Source of the DNA: Candidatus Phascolarctobacterium caballi
GTDB lineage: Bacteria > Bacillota > Negativicutes > Acidaminococcales > Acidaminococcaceae
DNA: 5,687 nucleotides
Direction of reading: 5' to 3'
NCBI GenBank assembly: GCA_018065225.1
Contig: JAGHTS010000162.1
Coordinates: 1-5,687 of the forward strand
The stretch's first letter is position 1; every line of letters starts with the position of its first letter. A program made the translations under genes and the position numbers. A model generated the notes under the pieces. It searched no databases. It was given only the letters and a program-made list of their open reading frames with translations, and was not told the DNA's origin. Of the stretch, positions 1-5,687 are shown piece after piece.

Positions 1-17
1 CAACAATATTTACATTT

Positions 18-41
18 TTAATAGAAAATTTAATAGAAAAT
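18..41. repeat. 12-bp direct tandem duplication spanning the ATPase stop codon
   Basis: The unit TTAATAGAAAAT occurs twice head to tail (18-29 and 30-41), and the 12-base period extends by one base on the left and two on the right. On the coding strand this gives ATT TTC TAT TAA twice in the same frame, so the last codons Ile-Phe-Tyr-stop of the ATPase gene are repeated in frame, followed by a second TAA. Slipped-strand duplication would explain it. Confidence 0.85.
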
Positions 42-2498
42 TTTTAGAACTGCCACTTGCACGATAAGGATAAACCCCATAACTGTGATAAACCCTTTAT
101 TTTGTTCCAACCCTTCCCAAATCTTCCAACTTTTTGCCCGTACCACAAAGGCATTAGCTACTGCCATTAAAATAAACAATGTGAAAAACACTCCGTTAGA
201 ATAATTTACCTGCCGCTCCAATGGAATAAAATAAGCAAACATTGCCAAAATACACATTCCCGCCACAACAATATGTTGCAACATAACTTTATTCACAATC
301 GGAGCAGTACGTTTCTTTGGTTCTTCCGATAAGTATTTATCCAATGCCGGTTCCCCGCCAAAAGCAATCGCAGCCAAAGTATCCATAATCAAATTTACCC
401 ACAAAATCTGAATAATCGTCAAAGGCCCGTCTATATTTAAAAATGGTGCCAAAAAATTCACCATGACCGCTGCAAAATTAATTGTTAATTGAAAAGTGAC
501 AAATTTACAAATAGAGTTGTAAATTGTACGCCCATATAAAATTGCCTTTTGGATACTTAAAAAGTTATCGTCAAGAATAACAATGTCCCCAGCTTCTTTT
601 GCCACATCCGTACCACTGCCCATGGCAAAACCAACATCCGCTTTTTTTAAAGCGGGTGAATCATTAACCCCGTCACCTGTCATACCAACAACCAAATTCA
701 ACTCTTGGGCAATGCGTACCAAACGGCTTTTGTCCATTGGTAATGCTCTCGCCACAACACGCAATTTGGGTAACATTAACTTTACTTCGTCATCAGTAAA
801 TCCTGCCAATTCACTGCTTGTCCAAACAAGCTCCTCCGGTCTTTGCAACAATCCTGAATCTTTGGCAATGGCAGCCGCCGTTTCTTTTCTATCCCCTGTA
901 ATCATTACCACTTGTACACCGGCATTCTGCACTTCTTTAATTGCCTGTACCGCTTCCTTGCGGACTTCATCACGGATACACAAAATGCCAACCAATGTTA
1001 AACCTTCTGTTGGTAAAGCACCTGTTTGCTTTTCACAGGTACATAAAGCCAACATTCTCATAGCCCGCCGTGCCAATTCCACCATACGATAATCCAAAGT
1101 TTGCTTCATTCCATCAGTCAACGGCTGACGCACACCATCTGCATCCCAATAATACGACACACTTAACAACAACTTTTCGGGTGCCCCTTTAACAAGTACT
1201 TGTTCACTGTCATCTGTAACTGCCAAACTAAATTTGTCCGCTGAATTAAAAGGGGAAAATTGCAGACGTTGAGGGGATTTTTCACGATAATTGCCAATGT
1301 AATCGGATAATGCCTTTTCCGTCATATTGCCACCTAAAATAGCCGTATCCGTCACTGTAGCACTGGTATTCACAACAATATTTTGATACGTGTATTTTTT
1401 AATAATTTCCGGCAAATCCGCAAACGAACCAAATTCTTGTCTGTTGCCGGTAAGAAAACTGACAACTTCCAAATGCCCTTTGGTAATTGTTCCTGTCTTA
1501 TCAGTAAACAATAAATTCAAACTTCCCGCAGTTTCAATACCCACTAATTTCCTGACCAATACATTATCCCGCAACATTTTTTTCATATTCAAACTGCTGA
1601 CTATGGCAATCATCAGAGGCAACCCCTCCGGCACTGCCATAACAATAATGGCAATACCTACAATAATTGCCCCTACAATATCAACCCCTATTATCTGATA
1701 TGGTTGGGCAAAATAATCTGGTACTGCCAAATATTTTTTGAAAAAAACAGCCAAAGCGATCAACGCCCCAACTATATAACCAAATTTGGCAATCTGCTGT
1801 GCCAAATGTTCCAACTTAATTTTTAAAGGACTCGGCCGTTCTTCAATTTGTAACTCTTTGGTTAACTGACCATAAACACTGGCATCACCTACCGCTTTTG
1901 CCAACATCACACCTGTTCCGCTGACAACCACACTGCCGCGATAAAGCCGTTGTTCATCCAAAAAATCAGGCGCACCCTGCCAAACATAATCAGCAGAAGC
2001 AGCAATTTTATGTACTTCGTCACTTTCGCCATTCAAAGCACTTTGGTCTAAACCAAAATCCCCTGACAACAAAATGCCGTCAACAGGCACTTTATCCCCC
2101 GCCTGCAAAATGACTGCATCATTAACAACAATATCATCAATACGCAACGAAACAGGCACTCCGTCACGCCACACACGACATTGAATACGGCTGGCCTCTT
2201 CCTGCAACTTCTGAAAAGCACTTTCATTGGAATATTCTGAATAAGTGGAAACCAAAGTGGCAAGCAAAATTGCCAACAAGATGCCAATTGTTTCAAACCA
2301 GTCGCCATAACCCATATAAGCAAAAAGACAATCCACAACTAAAGCCACAATTAAAATTTCAATAATTGGGTCACGCAAATTGTCCTTAAACTTATCCCAA
2401 AAAGTTGTCTTAGGCAAACTGGATAAAATATTTTTCCCATACAATTCCGCCGAGGTCTTGGCCTCGGCGGTAGTCAATCCATATTGTTGTTCACTCAT
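30..2498 (-). CDS. P-type Ca2+-transporting ATPase, PMCA-like (P2B), C-terminus apparently short
   Basis: This inner-membrane pump uses ATP to export Ca2+. The 822-residue product shows the P-type order: an N-terminal cation-ATPase segment (GLTTAEA.. to KNIL); M1-M2 (about 44-88); actuator domain with LNGES (155-159, the TGES-equivalent loop); M3-M4 (about 240-300) with PEGLP (290-294); phosphorylated Asp333 in DKTGTIT; nucleotide-domain KGAPE (437-441); TGDRKE (534-539) and TGDGVND (607-613) of the P domain; then M5 onward. Glu291 in M4 plus Asn702 and Asp706 in M6 (NLIMDT) form the Ca2+ site. M5 (INFAAV, 673-678) has Ala677 where SERCA has its acidic site-I residue, so one Ca2+ per cycle is expected, as in PMCA. 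Only three hydrophobic segments follow M6 (about 738-757, 767-786, 802-819), so M10 seems absent. Start: ATG at 2498 with GGAG 5 nt upstream. It lies 25 nt after gatB and is probably co-transcribed. Ca2+ specificity is inferred from family motifs. Confidence 0.93.
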   Translation of the reverse strand: MSEQQYGLTTAEAKTSAELYGKNILSSLPKTTFWDKFKDNLRDPIIEILIVALVVDCLFAYMGYGDWFETIGILLAILLATLVSTYSEYSNESAFQKLQEEASRIQCRVWRDGVPVSLRIDDIVVNDAVILQAGDKVPVDGILLSGDFGLDQSALNGESDEVHKIAASADYVWQGAPDFLDEQRLYRGSVVVSGTGVMLAKAVGDASVYGQLTKELQIEERPSPLKIKLEHLAQQIAKFGYIVGALIALAVFFKKYLAVPDYFAQPYQIIGVDIVGAIIVGIAIIVMAVPEGLPLMIAIVSSLNMKKMLRDNVLVRKLVGIETAGSLNLLFTDKTGTITKGHLEVVSFLTGNRQEFGSFADLPEIIKKYTYQNIVVNTSATVTDTAILGGNMTEKALSDYIGNYREKSPQRLQFSPFNSADKFSLAVTDDSEQVLVKGAPEKLLLSVSYYWDADGVRQPLTDGMKQTLDYRMVELARRAMRMLALCTCEKQTGALPTEGLTLVGILCIRDEVRKEAVQAIKEVQNAGVQVVMITGDRKETAAAIAKDSGLLQRPEELVWTSSELAGFTDDEVKLMLPKLRVVARALPMDKSRLVRIAQELNLVVGMTGDGVNDSPALKKADVGFAMGSGTDVAKEAGDIVILDDNFLSIQKAILYGRTIYNSICKFVTFQLTINFAAVMVNFLAPFLNIDGPLTIIQILWVNLIMDTLAAIAFGGEPALDKYLSEEPKKRTAPIVNKVMLQHIVVAGMCILAMFAYFIPLERQVNYSNGVFFTLFILMAVANAFVVRAKSWKIWEGLEQNKGFITVMGFILIVQVAVLKIFY
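2447..2470 (-). repeat. Perfect 9-bp GC-rich inverted repeat in the 5' end of the ATPase gene
   Basis: On the mRNA strand CCGCCGAGG and CCTCGGCGG flank a 6-nt loop (CCAAGA), giving a perfect 9-bp stem with eight G/C pairs. The 24 bases are 19 G/C in an otherwise AT-rich gene. It spans codons 10-18 of the ATPase gene, starting 28 nt after the A of the ATG. The codons used here (GCC, GAG, AAG, ACC, TCG, GCG) differ from the A/T-ending codons favoured around it. There is no T-run directly after the stem, so it does not look like a standard intrinsic terminator. It could slow translation initiation or elongation, or stabilise a processed mRNA end; that role is inference. Confidence 0.75.
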
Positions 2499-2503
2499 AC
2501 ATA

Positions 2504-2507
2504 CTCC
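2504..2507 (-). promoter_or_regulatory. Ribosome binding site of the Ca2+-ATPase gene
   Basis: The coding strand reads TTGGAGTATGTATG, with GGAG 5 nt before the ATG at 2498. It lies in the 25-nt gap after gatB (2499-2523). I see no terminator or convincing promoter in that gap, which supports read-through from gatCAB. Confidence 0.7.
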
Positions 2508-2523
2508 AATTAAGAAATCAAAA

Positions 2524-3967
2524 TTATTGTAATTTTTTCTTTAACAATTCTTGTACCATTCCCGGGTTTGCCTTACCTTTGGACTTTTTCATAATTTGAC
2601 CTACCAAAAATCCAATGGCACGCTCTTTGCCTGCCTTATAGTCCGCTACTGACTGCGGATTTTCTGCAATGGCTTCATCTACAAATTTTTCAATAGCACC
2701 TGTATCACTGACCTGCTCCAATCCCAAATCTTTTACCAACTGTTTTGGTGCTTTGTCATCTTTTAACATTTCAGCAAAAACTTTTTTGGCAAGTTTGGAA
2801 CTTAAAACACCATCTTTAATTAAATTGGTCAACTCACCCAAATGCTCTGCACTGACTTGAAAATCACCAATTTCTTTGTTCTCATTATTCAACCATGCAG
2901 ACACATCTCCCAACAGCCAGTTGGCAACCAATTTAGCATCTTTGGATACAGCAACCGCTCTATCAAAATATTCTGCCATAGCTTTGGTGGAAACAATCAA
3001 ACGGGCATCATAATCTGACAAACCAAATTGTTCCATCAAACGTGCCTGACGTTGCACCGGCAATTCCGGTAATTCATCTTTTACACGGTTAATCCATGCA
3101 TCGTCAATTTCCACAGGCACCAAATCCGGCTCCGGGAAATAACGGTAATCATGGGCTTCTTCTTTAGAACGCATGGACAAGGTAACACCTTTGGCATCAT
3201 CCCAAGTGCGGGTTTCCTGCACTACATGACCACCATCCTCAATAACCTCTTTTTGACGCTCCACTTCATATTCAATGGCACGCACCAAGGCCTTAAAAGA
3301 ATTTAAATTCTTGATTTCTGCAAGTGTGCCAAATTCCTTTGCCCCCCTCAGGCATAATGGAAATATTAGCATCACAACGGAGAGACCCTTCCTGCATCTT
3401 GCAGTCACACACATCCGTATATTCCAAAATTGCTTTCAAATTTTCCATATATGCCCGTGCTTCTTCCGCACTACGCATATCAGGTTCAGAAACGATTTCA
3501 ATCAAGGGAACACCTGCACGGTTGTAGTCCACCGCACTGCTGTCAGATGTAGAAATCGTAGCACCACTATGTACCAATTTGCCGGCATCCTCCTCCATAT
3601 GAATACGGGTAACACCAATGCGTTTTTCTTTCCCTTCCACATTAATATCAATATGACCTCGCAGGCAAATCGGTTCATCCCACTGACTAATTTGATAATT
3701 CTTTGCCAAATCGGGATAAAAATAATTTTTGCGGTCAAATTTGTTGAATTTTTGAATTTCACAATTCAAGGCCAACCCTGCACGGATAGCAAATTCTACC
3801 ACCTGCTTATTCAATACAGGCAATGCTCCCGGCATGCCCAAGCACACCGGACAAACATGTGTATTAGGCGTTGCCCCAAACTCTGTGGAACAAGAGCAAA
3901 ATGCTTTAGATTTTGTTTTTAATTCCGCATGAACTTCCAAACCAATAACTGTAATATATTTTGTCAT
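2524..3967 (-). CDS. gatB: Asp/Glu-tRNA amidotransferase subunit B, split by a +1 frameshift
   Basis: GatB binds the mischarged tRNA, phosphorylates its Glu/Asp side chain with ATP and transfers the ammonia supplied by GatA. The gene reads in two frames. The first part (3967 down to about 3342) encodes residues 1-207: LEVHAEL (10-16), a zinc-knuckle pattern of Cys24, Cys26, Cys39 and Cys42, DRKNYFYPDL (78-87), HMEEDAGK (123-130), DYNRAGVPLIEIVSEPD (147-163) and MQEGSLRCDANIS (191-203). After a run of six G it goes out of frame and hits a stop at 3295-3293. The second part continues in the next frame from GAKEFGT through KNLNSF, DYRYFPEPDLVP and the C-terminal tRNA-binding YqeY-like tail, ending in TAA at 2526-2524. 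Removing one G joins the parts into 480 residues, normal for GatB, with no other damage. Start: ATG at 3967-3965, with Shine-Dalgarno GGGAGGT 8 nt upstream inside gatA. The break is either a real single-base mutation or a sequence error. The intact remainder and the usual essentiality of GatCAB favour error or a very recent event. Confidence 0.93.
3342..3347 (-). other. G6 homopolymer at the gatB frameshift
   Basis: On the coding strand the sequence reads CCT GAG GGG GGC AAA. With five G instead of six it would read CCT GAG GGG GCA AAG GAA TTT GGC, giving P-E-G-A-K-E-F-G, which matches the conserved GatB sequence and joins the upstream and downstream frames. The +1 indel therefore maps to this run. 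Homopolymers of this kind are prone both to replication slippage and to sequencing or assembly error. Confidence 0.9.
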
Positions 3968-5436
3968 TATTTGTTACCTCCCAGAGGCGCAAATTGTTTA
4001 TGAAAATCTGTAGCTTGTTCAAAAGCGTATGCCGCTTTCAAAATACTTGCTTCATCAAGCGCCTTTCCAATCAACTGCAAGCCCACAGGCATCCCGTCCG
4101 CAAAGCCGCATGGAACAGACATTCCCGGCAACCCTGCCATATTCAAAGGAATAGTACTTACATCCAACATATAAATACTCAACGGATCCATTTTGTCATG
4201 ATACGGAAAACTGGTTACAGGACAAGTAGGTGTAACAATAACATCTACCTGCTTAAAAGCATCCGTAAAATCTTTACGAATTAAAGTCCGCACCTGCATT
4301 GCTTTTTTATAATAAGCATCGTAATAACCACTGCTCAACACATAAGTACCCAACATAATACGACGACGTACCTCTTGCCCAAAACCTTCCGTACGTGACA
4401 AGGCCGTCATTTCAGGAGCACTTTGTGCCTGTTGGTTGCGATATCCGTAACGCACCCCGTCAAACCTTGCCAAATTTGCACTGGCTTCTGCCGGAGCAAT
4501 TATGTAATAAGTTGTAACCGCATATTCTGTATGAGGCAGGGAAATTTCTACAATCTTGGCACCCAATTCTTCATACTTCTTGACTGCCGCCAACACCGCC
4601 TCTTTAACCTTGGGATTTACACCTTCACCAAAATATTCTTTCGGCAAACCAATTTTCAACCCTTTAACATCAGCAACTAATGCTTTGGTAAAATCCGACA
4701 CCTCTACATCCAAACTGGTAGCATCATGAACATCCTTGCCGCAAATAGTATTCAACACCAAAGCCGCATCCGTTACATCACGGGTAATTGGTCCGATTTG
4801 GTCTAAGCTGGAAGCAAATGCCACACACCCATAACGGGAAACACGGCCGTAAGTAGGTTTCAATCCAACGCAACCAACAAAGGATGCCGGTTGACGGATA
4901 GAACCACCAGTGTCACTGCCCAAAGTCCAAATGGCTTCGCCTGCCGCAATCGCTGCCGCACTTCCACCACTTGAACCTCCCGGAACACAATCTAATTTCC
5001 AAGGATTATGACTTGCACCAAAATAACTTGTTTCCGTAGTGGAACCCATTGCAAATTCATCCAAGTTGGTTTTTCCCAAAAATACTGTTTCGTCCTTACG
5101 CAATTTTTCAATAACATAAGCATCATAAATAGGGATAAAATTTTCCAACATTTTACTGGAACAAGTGGTACGCAAACCTTTAGTGGAAATATTATCCTTA
5201 ATCGCTCCGGGAATACCTGCCAATACAGGGATATCCTTGCCCTGTGCCAACAATGCATCTACCTTTTCCGCCTGTGCCAAAGCACCTGCTTTATCCAAAG
5301 TTACATAACTGTGTACGTCCTTTTCCACCGCATCAATACGGTCAAAAACTGCCTTGGTCAATTCCACAGAACTGATTTCTTTTTTTACTAATTTTTCATG
5401 CAACTCATGGGCTGTCGCCTTAAATAATTCCATCAT
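3967..5436 (-). CDS. gatA: Asp/Glu-tRNA amidotransferase subunit A (glutamine amidase)
   Basis: GatA hydrolyses glutamine and channels the ammonia to GatB for amidation of Glu-tRNA(Gln)/Asp-tRNA(Asn) in the cytoplasm. The 489-residue product is full length for the family and belongs to the amidase-signature superfamily. The Ser-cisSer-Lys triad is intact: Lys80 in GAIKDN, Ser155 in the Gly/Ser-rich PGGSSGGSAAA stretch, and nucleophile Ser179 in SDTGGSIRQPA. Further family blocks include KTNLDEFAMGS (122-132), GLKPTYGRVSRYG (191-203) and DVIVTPTCP near residue 400. Two consecutive ATG codons (5436 and 5433) open the gene. The upstream G-rich Shine-Dalgarno is better spaced for the second one, which would give 488 residues with Lys79/Ser154/Ser178. 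The gene lies 9 nt after gatC and its TAA stop overlaps the gatB ATG by one base, so translational coupling is likely. I see no damage. Confidence 0.98.
   Translation of the reverse strand: MMELFKATAHELHEKLVKKEISSVELTKAVFDRIDAVEKDVHSYVTLDKAGALAQAEKVDALLAQGKDIPVLAGIPGAIKDNISTKGLRTTCSSKMLENFIPIYDAYVIEKLRKDETVFLGKTNLDEFAMGSTTETSYFGASHNPWKLDCVPGGSSGGSAAAIAAGEAIWTLGSDTGGSIRQPASFVGCVGLKPTYGRVSRYGCVAFASSLDQIGPITRDVTDAALVLNTICGKDVHDATSLDVEVSDFTKALVADVKGLKIGLPKEYFGEGVNPKVKEAVLAAVKKYEELGAKIVEISLPHTEYAVTTYYIIAPAEASANLARFDGVRYGYRNQQAQSAPEMTALSRTEGFGQEVRRRIMLGTYVLSSGYYDAYYKKAMQVRTLIRKDFTDAFKQVDVIVTPTCPVTSFPYHDKMDPLSIYMLDVSTIPLNMAGLPGMSVPCGFADGMPVGLQLIGKALDEASILKAAYAFEQATDFHKQFAPLGGNK
3976..3982 (-). promoter_or_regulatory. 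Ribosome binding site of gatB
   Basis: The coding strand reads GGGAGGTAACAAATAATG. GGGAGGT is a near-perfect Shine-Dalgarno inside the last codons of gatA, 8 nt before the gatB ATG. The gatA TAA and the gatB ATG share one base (TAATG). This fixes the gatB start and points to termination-reinitiation coupling, which would balance GatA and GatB synthesis. Confidence 0.9.
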
Positions 5437-5439
5437 CAG

Positions 5440-5448
5440 CCCCCCTTA
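5440..5448 (-). promoter_or_regulatory. Ribosome binding site of gatA, G6 variant overlapping the gatC stop
   Basis: The coding strand reads TAAGGGGGGCTGATGATG. TAAGGGGG can pair with the 16S anti-Shine-Dalgarno with a single G-U wobble in place of the usual A of AGGAGG. The core lies about 4 nt before the first ATG (5436) and about 7 nt before the second (5433), so the spacing favours the second as the main start. The site overlaps the TAA stop of gatC. Confidence 0.7.
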
Positions 5449-5687
5449 TTCCAATACACGGGGAACTTTAAACCCGTCATTATGCACTTCCGGTGCATTT
5501 TTCAACGCATCTTCATGGCTCACGCCTTCTTTTGCCACATCTTCCCTAAAAACATTAGATACCGGCAAAACATGGGCAGTGGGCTCAACACCTTTTGTGT
5601 CCAATTTCTGCAATTTGTCCACATAATTTAAAATTTGATTAAAATTCTCCGTGAATTTTTCCAATTCACCTTCCGGCACAGTCAAAC
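5446..5687 (-). CDS. gatC: Asp/Glu-tRNA amidotransferase subunit C, 5' end cut by window edge
   Basis: GatC is the small subunit of the GatCAB transamidosome; in known structures it wraps around the GatA-GatB interface and stabilises GatA. The visible C-terminal part of about 80 residues carries the family hallmarks VEPTAHVLP, NVFREDV and a C-terminal VPRVLE before a TAA stop. A TTG at 5685-5683 could be taken as a start, but I reject it. It aligns with the Leu of the conserved LAR-L stretch of GatC, and the two bases before it (GT) fit an Arg codon such as CGT. The true start therefore lies outside the window, with roughly 14-15 residues missing. It is the first visible gene of the gatC-gatA-gatB cluster, with gatA starting 9 nt after its stop. 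Any promoter is not visible. Family identity is certain from the motifs; the extent of the missing 5' part is inferred from typical GatC length (about 95 residues). Confidence 0.95.
   Translation of the reverse strand, partial: LTVPEGELEKFTENFNQILNYVDKLQKLDTKGVEPTAHVLPVSNVFREDVAKEGVSHEDALKNAPEVHNDGFKVPRVLE

Noticed and set aside
1..29. Terminator or further gene after the ATPase stop
   Set aside because: Only 29 AT-rich bases are visible, with no stem-loop. Nothing can be called apart from the tandem repeat and the open alternative frame noted in the findings.
583..1092. Long plus-strand open frame (169 codons)
   Set aside because: It is antisense to the conserved P and N domains of the ATPase, has no family-like features or ribosome site, and is explained by shadow coding.
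2447..2470. Intrinsic terminator between gatB and the ATPase
   Set aside because: The stem is strong but lies inside the ATPase coding region and no T-run follows it on the mRNA strand.
2491..2502. Tiny ORF ATG TAT GAG TGA overlapping the ATPase start
   Set aside because: Its ATG is only 1 nt from the GGAG, too close for initiation, and three codons by chance are common.
2521..2550. Possible promoter before the ATPase gene (TTGTTA with TAATTT or TACAAT)
   Set aside because: The spacers are about 15 or 10 nt, the -10 matches are weak, and the region is the AT-rich end of gatB. Not convincing.
3275..3922. Plus-strand open frame of 215 codons opposite gatB
   Set aside because: It lies antisense to conserved GatB sequence and its translation is rich in Cys, His and Arg, typical of a shadow frame.
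5683..5685. TTG as a possible gatC start
   Set aside because: It matches the internal Leu of the conserved LAR-L motif, and GatC would lack its N-terminal helix. The gene simply runs off the window.

Overview
The window carries one co-directional gene block on the minus strand, transcribed from high to low coordinates: gatC (5' end cut off by the window edge), gatA, gatB (broken by a single frameshift) and a P-type Ca2+-transporting ATPase. Nearly the whole window is coding. The only non-coding stretches are the short junctions between genes and the first 29 bases.

The first three genes encode the trimeric GatCAB amidotransferase. It converts Glu-tRNA(Gln) to Gln-tRNA(Gln), and in many organisms Asp-tRNA(Asn) to Asn-tRNA(Asn). 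GatA releases ammonia from glutamine, GatB binds the mischarged tRNA and activates its side chain with ATP, and GatC holds the two together. The spacing is tight: 9 nt between gatC and gatA, a 1-nt stop/start overlap (TAATG) between gatA and gatB, and 25 nt between gatB and the ATPase gene. Strong Shine-Dalgarno sites sit at the junctions, so I read this as one transcription unit. The ATPase is a PMCA-like (P2B-type) membrane pump that should export Ca2+. It has no evident biochemical link to tRNA amidation.

Moderate-to-low GC (roughly 40% by eye), the gatC-gatA-gatB order, consensus AGGAGG-like ribosome sites and TAA stops suggest a Bacillota-type (low-GC Gram-positive lineage) anaerobe. The protein style would fit Negativicutes or Clostridia, but I cannot place it more precisely.

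I found no undescribed system here. The points worth checking are structural: (1) a one-base expansion of a G run that splits gatB; (2) an ATPase that appears to stop after its ninth membrane segment, right at (3) a 12-bp tandem duplication containing the stop codon; and (4) a perfect, very GC-rich 9-bp inverted repeat in the first codons of the ATPase gene. Items 1 and 2 may be homopolymer sequencing errors and should be checked against reads before any biological reading.
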